A stretch of DNA of 52,084 bases from Acetobacteraceae bacterium (lineage in GTDB: Bacteria; Pseudomonadota; Alphaproteobacteria; Acetobacterales; Acetobacteraceae): NCBI GenBank assembly GCA_947371015.1, contig CANBNK010000024.1:1-52084 (forward strand), in the 5' to 3' direction. The translations under genes and the position numbers were made by a program. Below the pieces are notes generated by a model, which saw only the letters and a list, made by a program, of their open reading frames with translations, was not told the DNA's origin and did not search any database. Positions 34,654 through 43,461 of the stretch are shown in pieces; the stretch's first letter is position 1; the number at the start of each line of letters is the position of its first letter.

Positions 34654-35841
34654 TCAGAACTCCAGCGCCAATGTCGCCACCGCCACGCCCAGCGGCCGGG
34701 CGTCGGTGCTGAGGCCGAGTTCGGCCGGGCTGGCCCAGCGGGATGGCCGCAGCACCACCTCCAGCGTCGCGGCACCGGGCGGCAAGGGCGGCAGCGCCAC
34801 GGCGTGGGAGGCCAGCTGCGGTTGGTCCAGCAGCAGCGCCGGCAGGTCCACGCCGCCCACCTGGAGCGCCAGCGACAGCGGCGGCACCAGCCCGCGGGCG
34901 TGCAGCAGCAGCTGGCGGGGCGGCGGCCCGGGCGGCAGCGGCAGCAGCAGCCGGGCCATGGCGCCGAGGCTCCAGCGCCCCCAATCTTCCGGCCCGGACC
35001 AGCCGGCGCCGAACAGGCCGGGCGGCGGGTCCAGCCCGGCCAAGCTGAACTCCACCCGGGGCACCGGCTGCGCCGCCCGGGTGCCGATCTGTGCCGGCAA
35101 GGTCGCCAGACCGGTGAAGCCGAGTACCTGGCAGGGCCAGCCGGCCAGCTCCACCTGGCGCACCCGCGCGGCCCAAGGCAACACCCGGGCCGCCAGCGCC
35201 GCGGCCCAGCCGGCATGGTCCTGGCGCCGCACCAGGAACAGCTTGCCGCCCGCAACGGCCAGCGGCGCCAGGGTGGCATCGGGCGCCTGCAGCCGCGCCA
35301 GCGCCGCCTCGGTCACGCCGGGCCAGTCGGGGTCGAAGAAATCATCCAGCAGCACCACGCCACCGGGCGCCAGGCAGGCCTCGGCCAGCGCCAGGTCGTT
35401 GGCGGCGTGCAGGCGGGTGTGGCCACCATCCACGCTGAACAGCCGGATCTGGCCACCCAGCGCCAGCACCTCGGCCGGCGCCAGGGTCAGGCTGTCGCGC
35501 GCCAGGATGCGGCTGCGGCGCTGCACCCGCCAGCGGGCCAGGTGGGCTTCCAGTACGGCGCGGTCGCCATGGCCGCTGGCATCGGGGTTGAGGTCCTGGC
35601 GTTCGAAGATGTCCACCGCCAGCGCGGCTTCCTCGGGGCTGGCCAGCAGGGCCAGGGCGATGAAGAACTTGCCATGGTGGACGCCGATCTCGGCCACGCT
35701 GCCGCCCTGGCCGGCGGCGCGCTGCACCCGGTGCAGGCCGAGGGTCAGCAGCAGCGCATCGCGTTGCAGCCAGCCTGCCACGGCGGTGTGGCCGTGCTGG
35801 AAATAGGACAGGTCCAGCAGGGGCGGCTCGGGCGGGATCAT
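34654..35841 (-). CDS. Class I SAM-dependent methyltransferase with C-terminal beta-rich domain
   Basis: A 395-residue protein from ATG 35841. The N-terminal half (about 45-200) is a Methyltransf_24-type fold: SVAEIGVHHGKFFIALALLA for SAM binding, AVDIFERQDLN with the ribose-binding acidic residue, LFSVDGGHTRLHAANDLALA, and LAPGGVVLLDDFFDPDWPG. The C-terminal half (about 280-395) is a separate domain reading WGRWSLGAMARLLLPLPPG and RQLLLHARGLVPPLSLALQV, then VVLRPSRWASPAELGL. It looks like a beta-sandwich of the kind seen on glycan-related proteins. This suggests modification of a surface sugar or secondary metabolite (inference). Confidence 0.85.
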   Translation of the reverse strand: MIPPEPPLLDLSYFQHGHTAVAGWLQRDALLLTLGLHRVQRAAGQGGSVAEIGVHHGKFFIALALLASPEEAALAVDIFERQDLNPDASGHGDRAVLEAHLARWRVQRRSRILARDSLTLAPAEVLALGGQIRLFSVDGGHTRLHAANDLALAEACLAPGGVVLLDDFFDPDWPGVTEAALARLQAPDATLAPLAVAGGKLFLVRRQDHAGWAAALAARVLPWAARVRQVELAGWPCQVLGFTGLATLPAQIGTRAAQPVPRVEFSLAGLDPPPGLFGAGWSGPEDWGRWSLGAMARLLLPLPPGPPPRQLLLHARGLVPPLSLALQVGGVDLPALLLDQPQLASHAVALPPLPPGAATLEVVLRPSRWASPAELGLSTDARPLGVAVATLALEF

Positions 35842-35983
35842 CGGGCGACCGCCGGGCCTCGCGCGGGTGCGCGACAGATCATCCGGCACGCGGAGGCGCG
35901 GTGCGTGCCGCGGACGGTCGCACCGTGCACAACCCAGCGCGCGGATGCGCCGGACATCATTCCGCGCGGGGGTGCGCTGGCCA

Positions 35984-36916
35984 TCACTCAGCGCGCGGGT
36001 GAGCTCGACGCCATGTCGCCAGCAGGCTGGCAGCGTCCACGGCGGTATAGCGCTGCGTGGTCGAGAGGCTGGCGTGGCCGAGCAGTTCCTGGATCGAACG
36101 AAGATCCGCCCCGCCGCCCAGCAGATGCGTGGCGAAGCTATGGCGCAGCGCGTGCGGCGTGGCGTGTTCCGGCAGGCCAGCCAGCCGGCGCCAGTCGCGG
36201 ATGGCCTTCTGCGCCACCGCGGGGTCCAGCCGGGCACCACGCGCGCCGATGAACAGCGGCGCCTCCGGCCCGGCGGCGGCGCGCCAGGGCAGGTAGTCGG
36301 CAATGGCCTGGCGCACTGCCGGCAGCACCGGCACCAGCCGTTCCTTGCCACCCTTGCCGAGCACCCTCAGCGCCTGTTCGCCGCCGGCCCTGGGGGCGTC
36401 ACGCAGGTTCAGGCCCAGCGCCTCGGACAGGCGCAGGCCGCAGCCATACAGCAGGGTGAACAGCGCCACGTCGCGCGCCGCCTGCATCGCCGGGGATTGC
36501 GCATGGCCGGGCACATGCACGGCGCCGATGCCACGCGCGGCGGTATGCGCCTGCTCAGCGGTCAGCGCGCGGGGGACCGGCGGCTTCAGCCGCGGGCCAC
36601 GCAGGCCGGTCAGCGCCGCGGTGGGCGCACCATGGAAGCGCGCCAGCCAGCGCAGGAAGCCGCGCACGGTAGCCAGTTGCCGGGCGCGGGTGGCATTGCC
36701 GGCGCCGGCAGCGCCGCGGGCGCCGAGGAAGGCACGGATATCGGCCGGGCGGAGTTCCGACAGCGCCTGCAGGTCGGGCTCCCCGCCCAGGTGCTTGTTA
36801 AGGAAGCCCAGGAAATCGCCGAGGTCGCGGCCATAGGCCTCCACCGTGTTGTCGGCGGCGCGGCGTTCCTTGGCCAGCCAGGCCAGGTAGGCGGCGCGGG
36901 CCTCGGTGCCCTGCAT
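35984..36916 (-). CDS. xerC: Tyrosine recombinase XerC
   Basis: Site-specific recombinase that resolves chromosome dimers at dif together with XerD. The 310 residues have an N-terminal SAM-like core-binding domain (YLAWLAKERRAADNTVEAYGRDL). The catalytic domain contains all active residues: arginine in YGCGLRLSEALGL, lysine in VLGKGGKERLVP, H-x-x-R in HALRHSFATHLL, histidine in LLGHASLSTTQRY and the tyrosine nucleophile in that same segment. ATG at 36916. The neighbour upstream on the same strand is a DUF484 gene, the usual xerC partner in proteobacteria. XerD-like alternatives are less likely given this context. Confidence 0.94.
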   Translation of the reverse strand: MQGTEARAAYLAWLAKERRAADNTVEAYGRDLGDFLGFLNKHLGGEPDLQALSELRPADIRAFLGARGAAGAGNATRARQLATVRGFLRWLARFHGAPTAALTGLRGPRLKPPVPRALTAEQAHTAARGIGAVHVPGHAQSPAMQAARDVALFTLLYGCGLRLSEALGLNLRDAPRAGGEQALRVLGKGGKERLVPVLPAVRQAIADYLPWRAAAGPEAPLFIGARGARLDPAVAQKAIRDWRRLAGLPEHATPHALRHSFATHLLGGGADLRSIQELLGHASLSTTQRYTAVDAASLLATWRRAHPRAE

Positions 36917-36960
36917 CAGGCCGGGACCCGACGCGAAACGGCGGCGCCGGGACGCGGCAT

Positions 36961-37638
36961 CTACCGCGCCAGCGCCGCCGCCACGGCGCGGCCGAGGAAG
37001 GCCAGCGTGGCGGTGACGTGCCGGGCCGGCAACGCCGCGGGGTCGCGGGTGCCGAGCGCCATAATCACCGCCTCGCCGGTCCAGACGGGCACGCGGGCCA
37101 GGGCATCGCGCACCACCAGGCCGGCGGCTTCCTGGTGCAGCAGGTCCAGGTCGGTAGGGTGGGCGCGGACCAGCGCTTCCCGCCCGCCCGGCAGCAGCCG
37201 GACGATGGTGCCCAGCGGCAGCTTGCCGATGCCGCGGCGGTCTGGCCGTTCGGCCAGCAGCATGCAGCTTTCCACCCCCAGCAGCGCCGGCAACTCATGC
37301 TGCACCGCCTCCACCGGGTCCGGGCTGCGCATCAGCGCCAATACCGCCAGGCGCACCCGGATGGTCAGGCCCTGGTTGGCGCGGCCGGCGCTCAGTGCCG
37401 CGTCCATCTCGGCTTCCAGGCCGCGCAGGCGGCGGCGCTCGGCCGCCAGCATCGCCGCCATATGGTCGGCAATACGGTCACCATGCACCCGGCGCGGTGG
37501 CGCCAGCCGGCGGTAGATATCGGGCCGCTCGGCCAGGAAGCCGGGATTGGCGCGGAGGAACTCCTCCACCGCCGCCGGCGTCGGCAGACTATCCGGCTCG
37601 CAGCCGTTGTCGCAGAGCAGGCGGCGGGGCTGGGTCAC
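36961..37638 (-). CDS. DUF484 family protein
   Basis: A 225-residue GAF-like protein of unknown function, frequently encoded next to xerC. I chose the GTG at 37638 because it overlaps the stop of the transaldolase gene (GTGA), a common coupled arrangement; the only upstream option is a TTG. Features: [24 protein letters not shown], the conserved N-terminal DUF484 block; an arginine/alanine-rich helix likely to form coiled coil ([20 protein letters not shown]); and a C-terminal GAF-like half with [11 protein letters not shown] and [27 protein letters not shown]. Gene order fsa-like, DUF484, xerC suggests one operon. Confidence 0.88.
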   Translation of the reverse strand: MTQPRRLLCDNGCEPDSLPTPAAVEEFLRANPGFLAERPDIYRRLAPPRRVHGDRIADHMAAMLAAERRRLRGLEAEMDAALSAGRANQGLTIRVRLAVLALMRSPDPVEAVQHELPALLGVESCMLLAERPDRRGIGKLPLGTIVRLLPGGREALVRAHPTDLDLLHQEAAGLVVRDALARVPVWTGEAVIMALGTRDPAALPARHVTATLAFLGRAVAAALAR

Positions 37639-38291
37639 AGGATGCTTTGGCCCGTCTTCTGCCAATCCGCCAGGAAGGCGGCCAGGCCCTTGTCGGTCAG
37701 CGGGTGGTTCAGCAGCTGGCGGATGACGTTGGGCGGCAGCGTCGCCACATGCGCGCCCAGCTTGGCCGACTGGATCAGGTGGATCGGGTGGCGGATCGAG
37801 GCGACCAGCACCTCGGTGCGGAACTCCGGATAGTTGCCGTAGATCTGCACGATCTCGGAGATCAGCTCCATGCCGTCCTGGCCGATATCATCGAGACGGC
37901 CGACGAAGGGGGAGATGAAGGCGGCGCCGGCCTTGGCGGCCAGGATGGCCTGCCCGGCCGAGAAGCAGAGCGTGACGTTGACCAGGGTGCCCTCGGAGGA
38001 CAGCGCCTTGCAGGTGCGCAGGCCAGCTTCGGTCAACGGCACCTTGATGCAGACATTCGGCGCGATCTGGCGCAGGTACTTGCCTTCGGCCAGCATGCCG
38101 GCGAAATCCGTGGCGGTGACTTCGGCCGAGACCGGGCCGGGGGTGATGGCGCAGATCTCGGCGATCACCTCGCTCATCTTGCGGCCGGACTTGGCGATGA
38201 GGCTGGGATTGGTGGTGACGCCGTCAACCACGCCCAACTCGACCAGGGAACGGATGTCCGCAACCTCGGCGGTATCAACGAAGAACTTCAT
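37635..38291 (-). CDS. Transaldolase / fructose-6-phosphate aldolase family (TalB-like, short type)
   Basis: A 218-residue class I aldolase of the short transaldolase group (TIGR00875 type), found in many alphaproteobacteria, that serves the pentose phosphate pathway. [20 protein letters not shown] and the [14 protein letters not shown] block are typical. The Schiff-base lysine is K83 in [45 protein letters not shown] and the [13 protein letters not shown] block complete the barrel. Whether it acts as transaldolase or fructose-6-phosphate aldolase cannot be told from these motifs alone. It is divergent from priA with 65 bp between starts. Confidence 0.92.
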   Translation of the reverse strand: MKFFVDTAEVADIRSLVELGVVDGVTTNPSLIAKSGRKMSEVIAEICAITPGPVSAEVTATDFAGMLAEGKYLRQIAPNVCIKVPLTEAGLRTCKALSSEGTLVNVTLCFSAGQAILAAKAGAAFISPFVGRLDDIGQDGMELISEIVQIYGNYPEFRTEVLVASIRHPIHLIQSAKLGAHVATLPPNVIRQLLNHPLTDKGLAAFLADWQKTGQSIL

Positions 38292-38356
38292 GCGGCACGG
38301 ACCTTTGGCGTGATGGCGAGAGTTTGTTTCAGCTTTGTTCTGGCATAGGATAGCCC

Positions 38357-40585
38357 ATGCCTCTGGGTTCCCGAAAGCACCACAGCACTGATGTCACGGC
38401 CCCTGTGCCTTCCCGGCCACGGGTACGGGTGATGTTGCCGCTGCCGCTGGCCGGCGCCTACGACTATCGGGTGCCGCCGGAGTTGGAGCTTGGCGTCGGC
38501 GACGTGGTGGCGGTGCCGCTGGGCCAGCGGGAGATATTCGGGGTTGTCTGGGACGCGGACCCGGCGGCCGAGGGCGTAGCGGAGGCTCGGCTGAAGCCGG
38601 TGCTGGCCAGGTTGCCGGTGCCGGCGATGACTGCCTCATTGCGGCGATTTATTGATTGGGTGGCGGCCTATACGCTTGCCCCGCCCGGCGCCGTGCTGCG
38701 GATGGCGCTGTCCTCACCCGGCGCGTTCGAGCCGCCTTCGCCCCAGGCGGGGTGGATGCTGGCGCCGCCCGGCAACAGCCAGCCCCGGCTGACCCCTGAA
38801 CGCAAGCGGGTGCTGGCGGCGATGGTGGCGGGCCACGCCTATGCCGGGGGTGCGCTGGCCGAGGCGGCGCAGGTTTCTACGGGCGTGCTGCGCGGCATGG
38901 CCGAGAACGGGTTGCTGCGGCCGGCGCTGCTGCCGCGTAGCCAGCGGTTCCGCGCGCCGGACCCGGAGCATCCGGGGCCTTCGCTGGCTGGGCCACAGGC
39001 GGCGGCGGCGGCGGCGCTGTGCGAACGGGTGGCGGCGCGCAGCTTCGGCGTGACGCTGCTGACCGGGGTGACCGGGTCCGGCAAAACCGAGGTGTATTTC
39101 GACGCGGTGGCGGAAGCGCTACGGCAGGGGCGCCAGGCGCTGGTGCTGCTGCCGGAGATCGCGCTTTCGGCCCAGTGGCTGGACCGCTTCCGCGAGCGCT
39201 TCGGCGTGGCGCCCGCGCTGTGGCACAGCGAACTGACCAGCAAGACCCGGCGGGATACCTGGCGGGCGCTCGCGGAAGGCGAGGTGCAGGTGCTGGTGGG
39301 GGCGCGCTCGGCCTTGTTCCTGCCCTACCCCGACCTGGGCCTGATCGTGGTGGATGAGGAGCACGAGACCGCCTTCAAGCAGGAGGAGGGGGTGATTTAT
39401 CACGCCCGGGACATGGCGGTGGTGCGGGCGCGGTTTGCCGAAGCAGCCTGCGTGCTGGTCTCCGCGACGCCCAGCCTGGAGAGCCTGACCAACGCCGAGA
39501 CCGGGCGCTACGCCCGGCTGGACCTGCCGACACGGCATGGCGGGGCGACGCTGCCGCAGGTGGTGCCGGTGGATCTACGAAAAACGCCGCCGGAGCGCGG
39601 GCGCTTCCTGGCGCCGCCACTGGTGGAGGCGGTGACGGCGACGCTGGCGCGGGGCGAGCAGGCCATGCTGTTCCTGAACCGCCGCGGCTATGCGCCGCTG
39701 ACGCTGTGCCGCGCCTGCGGCCACCGCATGCGCTGCCCGAACTGCACGGCCTGGCTGGTGGAGCACAGGGCGCAGCGGCGGCTGACCTGCCACCATTGCG
39801 GCCATGTGGAACCACCGCCCGCCGCCTGCCCGGAATGCGGCGCGGAACACAGCCTGACCGCCGTCGGCCCCGGGGTGGAGCGGGTACAGGAGGAAGCGGC
39901 GCAGCTATGGCCCGACGCGCGCCGGCTGGTGATGGCCAGCGACAACATCCCCGGCCCCGCCGCCGCCGCCGCCGCCGCCCAGGCCATCTCCAACCGGGAG
40001 GTGGATTTGATCATCGGCACGCAGATCGTCGCCAAGGGCTGGCACTTTCCGCATCTGACCCTGGTGGGGGTGGTGGATGCCGATCTCGGCCTGGCCGGCG
40101 GCGACCTGCGCGCGGCGGAGCGCACCGTGCAGTTGCTGCACCAGGTGGCCGGGCGGGCCGGGCGCGCCGAGGCGCCGGGCCAGGTGCTGCTGCAGAGCTT
40201 CTCGCCGGAGCACCCTGTGATGCAGGCGTTGATCGGGAACGACCTGGACGCCTTCATGGCCGAGGAAGCCGCGATGCGGAAACCAGGGCACTGGCCACCG
40301 TTCGGCCGGCTGGCGGCGCTGATCGTCAGTGCTGAGGACGAACGCGCCGCCGAGCGCGCAGCGCGCAACCTGGGGCTGGCGGCGCCAGGCGGAGATGGCG
40401 TGCAGGTGCTGGGGCCGGCGCCGGCGCCGCTGGCGCTGCTGCGCGGGCGGCATCGGCGGCGCCTGCTGCTGAAGTGCCGGCGCGACATTCCCGTGCAGCC
40501 GCTGCTGCGTGACTGGCTGGCGAAGGTGGAGATTCCCGGAAATGTCCGCCTGCAGGTGGACGTGGACCCCGTGAGCTTCCTGTAG
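38357..40585 (+). CDS. priA: Primosomal replication-restart helicase PriA
   Basis: Recognises stalled forks and reloads the replisome. The 742 residues begin with the 3' DNA-binding domain ([34 protein letters not shown]). The helicase core follows with Walker [18 protein letters not shown] box [17 protein letters not shown], and motif [15 protein letters not shown]. The zinc-binding insert has eight cysteines in pairs (CRACG, CPNC, CHHCG, CPECG). Later motifs include [32 protein letters not shown] and [12 protein letters not shown] at 38357 with an AGGA site. It converges on glnD with 20 bp between stops. Confidence 0.96.
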   Translation: MPLGSRKHHSTDVTAPVPSRPRVRVMLPLPLAGAYDYRVPPELELGVGDVVAVPLGQREIFGVVWDADPAAEGVAEARLKPVLARLPVPAMTASLRRFIDWVAAYTLAPPGAVLRMALSSPGAFEPPSPQAGWMLAPPGNSQPRLTPERKRVLAAMVAGHAYAGGALAEAAQVSTGVLRGMAENGLLRPALLPRSQRFRAPDPEHPGPSLAGPQAAAAAALCERVAARSFGVTLLTGVTGSGKTEVYFDAVAEALRQGRQALVLLPEIALSAQWLDRFRERFGVAPALWHSELTSKTRRDTWRALAEGEVQVLVGARSALFLPYPDLGLIVVDEEHETAFKQEEGVIYHARDMAVVRARFAEAACVLVSATPSLESLTNAETGRYARLDLPTRHGGATLPQVVPVDLRKTPPERGRFLAPPLVEAVTATLARGEQAMLFLNRRGYAPLTLCRACGHRMRCPNCTAWLVEHRAQRRLTCHHCGHVEPPPAACPECGAEHSLTAVGPGVERVQEEAAQLWPDARRLVMASDNIPGPAAAAAAAQAISNREVDLIIGTQIVAKGWHFPHLTLVGVVDADLGLAGGDLRAAERTVQLLHQVAGRAGRAEAPGQVLLQSFSPEHPVMQALIGNDLDAFMAEEAAMRKPGHWPPFGRLAALIVSAEDERAAERAARNLGLAAPGGDGVQVLGPAPAPLALLRGRHRRRLLLKCRRDIPVQPLLRDWLAKVEIPGNVRLQVDVDPVSFL

Positions 40586-40605
40586 CTGCCGGCGTTTGCG
40601 CTGGT

Positions 40606-43461
40606 CTACGCCGGCTCGGCCACGGCGCGGCCGGGCGGCGGGGCGCTGTCGCCGGGGGTCTCCGGCGTGGCCAGGGCGCGGTCGATCGCCTTGCGCAGCG
40701 TGTTGAGCTTGCGCTCGTTCTCCACCTTCAGGCCAAAAATGTCCTTCACGTAGAACACGTCCACCGCGCGCACGCCGTAAGTGGTGATGTGCGCGCTGGC
40801 GATCTGCAGCCCCTGGTCGGAGATGGCGGCCGTCACGTCGTGCAGCAGGCCCGGGCGGTCGCGGCCATTCACCTCAATGACGGTGTGGCTGTTGCTGGCG
40901 TGGTTGTCGAACACAACGCGCGGCGGCACCGTCACGGCGCGCAGCCGGGCAGGTTCGCGCCGCACCTTCTGGATTTCGGTTTTCAGCCGCAGCCGTCCGC
41001 TCAGCGCCTGCTCGATCAGCACCGCCAGCTTGGCCAACCGATGCGGCTGGTCGAAGGCGCCGCCGGCGGCGTCCTGCACCCAGAAGGTGTCCAGCGCCAT
41101 CCCGTTCTGCAGCGTATGGATGCGGGCATCGACGATGCTGGCACCGGCCACCGCCAGCGCCCCGGCGATGCGGCTGAACAGGCCGGGATGGTCGGCGGCG
41201 TAGATGGTCACCTCGGTGACGGCGCGCTGTTCCAGCACCCGGGTCCTGACCGTCAGCGGCGCCTTGTTCTGCTCCGCCTCGCGGATCAGGCTGGCGTGGC
41301 GGGCGTGGGTCTCGGCGTCGAAGGACAGCCAATAGCCGGGGTAGCCGAGCGACAGGAACTGGTCGATATCCGCCTGCGGCCAGCCGCCGATCATGGCCGC
41401 GGCCGCCTCGCGCGCGCGGGCCACGCGCACGTCGCGTTCCGGCACGGAAAGCCCGCCGGCCAGCACCTCGGCCACGCGCCAATAGACTTCGCGGAGCAAC
41501 GTGGCCTTCCAGCCGTTCCAGACCTTGGCGGACACCGCGCGCATGTCGGCGACCGTGAGTACCAGCAGCAGCCGCAGCCGCTCCGGCGACTGCACCAAGT
41601 CGGCGATGTCGAGGATGGTCTTGGGGTCCTCGATGTCGCGTTTGAAGGCGGTCTGGCTGATCAGCAGGTGGTGCAGCACCAGCCAGGAGACGGTCTCGGT
41701 CTCCTCCGGCGTCAGGCCCAGCTTGGGGCAAACTTCCTGGGCGATGCGGGCGCCGAGTTCCGAATGGTCGCCGCCCCGGCCCTTGGCGATGTCATGCATC
41801 ATGGCCGCGACATACAGCGCCCGGCGCGAGGAGACCTGGCCGATGAGTTCGCTGGCGACCGGCGCCACTTCCGCAAGGTCGCCGCTTTCCAGGCGTTGCA
41901 GGTTGCCGATCACCTCGATCGTGTGCTCGTCCACCGTGAACACATGATAGGTGTCGAACTGCATCAGCCCGACGATGCGGGCCCATTCCGGCACGAACCG
42001 GCTGAGGAAGCCGGTCTCGTTCATGATCCGCATCCAGGTGGCGGAATCCTTGCCACAGAGCAGGTCGAGGAACAGCGCATTGGCCTCGGCTTCGCCGCGC
42101 AGCCGGACCGCGTGGTGGGCGCTGCGGATCATCGCGCGCATGGCCAGCGGGTGGATGTCCAGATGCCGGTCGCGCGCCGCCTTCAGGATGCGCAGCATCA
42201 GGATGGGTTCGCGGGCGAAGTCGCGGTCGGGCGGCGCCGCCACCAGCTTGCCATCGGCGAAGGCCAGCCCGGCATCCGCCAGCGCCTTGTCACCGGTTTT
42301 CCGCCCGGCCGGCGGGCCAAGCGCGGCGCGCTCGATGGCGGGTTCCAGCACGCGGGAAAGGCGCGCCACGTCGCGCACTGTCAGGAACAGGTGCTTCATG
42401 AAGCGCTCGACGCCGTCCTGCCGGCCGCGCGGCGTGTAGCCCATGCGGGCGCCGACCACGGGTTGCAGGTCGAAGGTCAGGCGCTCCTCGGCACGCTGGG
42501 TGACCAGGTGCAGGTGGAAGCGGACGGTCCAGAGGAAGTTCCAGGCGCGGCGTACGGTGCGCGCCTCGTGTTCCGTCAACAGGCCGCCGCCGGGGCTATC
42601 GGGGCCGACCAGTTCCGGCATGCGCTGGGTGCCGAAAGCGTAGCGCGCCAGCCAGTACAGGGTTTGCAGGTCCCGCAGGCCGCCGCGGCCTTCCTTGATG
42701 TGCGGCTCCACCATGTAGGGGCTGTCGCCGTACTTGCCGTGCCGGACCAGGCGTTCCTGGCGTTTCGCCGCCAGGAAGGGTGCCAGACCGCGGTCGCGCC
42801 GCATCTTGGCGAAGGTTTCCTGGAAGCGTTCGAAGGCGGCGCGCTCACCATAAAGGAAGCGCGCATCGACCAGCGCGGTCAGGCTGGTGACGTCCTTGGC
42901 CGCTTCGTCCAGGCAGTCCTTCACGCTGCGGGTGGCGCGGCCGACCTTCAGGCCCAGGTCCCACAGCATGTAGAGCGTGAACTCGACCGTGCGCTGGGCG
43001 CGTGGGCCGGCTTGGCCGTCGCTCAGGAACAGCAGGTCGATATCGGAATAGGGCGCCAGCACGCCGCGGCCATAGCCGCCTGTCGCCACCAGGGCGTAGG
43101 GCGGCTCGCGCGCCTCGGCCGGGTTGCGCGGCGGCGTCATCTCCAGCGCATAGCGGTGGATGGCGTGCATCAGGCCATCTACCAGCGCCGCCAGCCAGCG
43201 GGCCGCGGCCAGGCCACTGAGCTGCTGGCTTTCGAAGGCATCCTGCACCCGGCCCTGGATACGGCCGAGATGGCGGCGCAGCAGCGACAGCGCGGCGTCG
43301 CGTGCCAGCGGCCCAGCGACCAGGGTCCCGGCGCCAAGCAGCTCGTTGATCAGGTCCGGCACGGCGGAGGGCACAGCGGCCAGGTCAGCCGGCGCGCCTG
43401 CCGGCGTCCGTGCCGGGAATGCAGCCTCAGGGGTCATCTGGCCCAGCCTAACGCCACTCAT
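40606..43461 (-). CDS. glnD: [Protein-PII] uridylyltransferase / uridylyl-removing enzyme
   Basis: Main nitrogen sensor: uridylylates PII when glutamine is low and removes UMP when it is high. The 951 residues contain the nucleotidyltransferase motif VATGGYGRGVLAPYSDIDLLFL (with the G-x-G and D-x-D residues), an HD domain with AAMMHDIAKGRGGDHSELG, and two C-terminal ACT domains that bind glutamine (IYAADHPGLFSRIAGALAVAG and VNGRDRPGLLHDVTAAISDQG). The last 30 residues are acidic/proline-rich. The ATG overlaps the stop of mutS (ATGA), so glnD is translated from the mutS transcript, an arrangement seen in other alphaproteobacteria. Confidence 0.96.
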   Translation of the reverse strand: MSGVRLGQMTPEAAFPARTPAGAPADLAAVPSAVPDLINELLGAGTLVAGPLARDAALSLLRRHLGRIQGRVQDAFESQQLSGLAAARWLAALVDGLMHAIHRYALEMTPPRNPAEAREPPYALVATGGYGRGVLAPYSDIDLLFLSDGQAGPRAQRTVEFTLYMLWDLGLKVGRATRSVKDCLDEAAKDVTSLTALVDARFLYGERAAFERFQETFAKMRRDRGLAPFLAAKRQERLVRHGKYGDSPYMVEPHIKEGRGGLRDLQTLYWLARYAFGTQRMPELVGPDSPGGGLLTEHEARTVRRAWNFLWTVRFHLHLVTQRAEERLTFDLQPVVGARMGYTPRGRQDGVERFMKHLFLTVRDVARLSRVLEPAIERAALGPPAGRKTGDKALADAGLAFADGKLVAAPPDRDFAREPILMLRILKAARDRHLDIHPLAMRAMIRSAHHAVRLRGEAEANALFLDLLCGKDSATWMRIMNETGFLSRFVPEWARIVGLMQFDTYHVFTVDEHTIEVIGNLQRLESGDLAEVAPVASELIGQVSSRRALYVAAMMHDIAKGRGGDHSELGARIAQEVCPKLGLTPEETETVSWLVLHHLLISQTAFKRDIEDPKTILDIADLVQSPERLRLLLVLTVADMRAVSAKVWNGWKATLLREVYWRVAEVLAGGLSVPERDVRVARAREAAAAMIGGWPQADIDQFLSLGYPGYWLSFDAETHARHASLIREAEQNKAPLTVRTRVLEQRAVTEVTIYAADHPGLFSRIAGALAVAGASIVDARIHTLQNGMALDTFWVQDAAGGAFDQPHRLAKLAVLIEQALSGRLRLKTEIQKVRREPARLRAVTVPPRVVFDNHASNSHTVIEVNGRDRPGLLHDVTAAISDQGLQIASAHITTYGVRAVDVFYVKDIFGLKVENERKLNTLRKAIDRALATPETPGDSAPPPGRAVAEPA

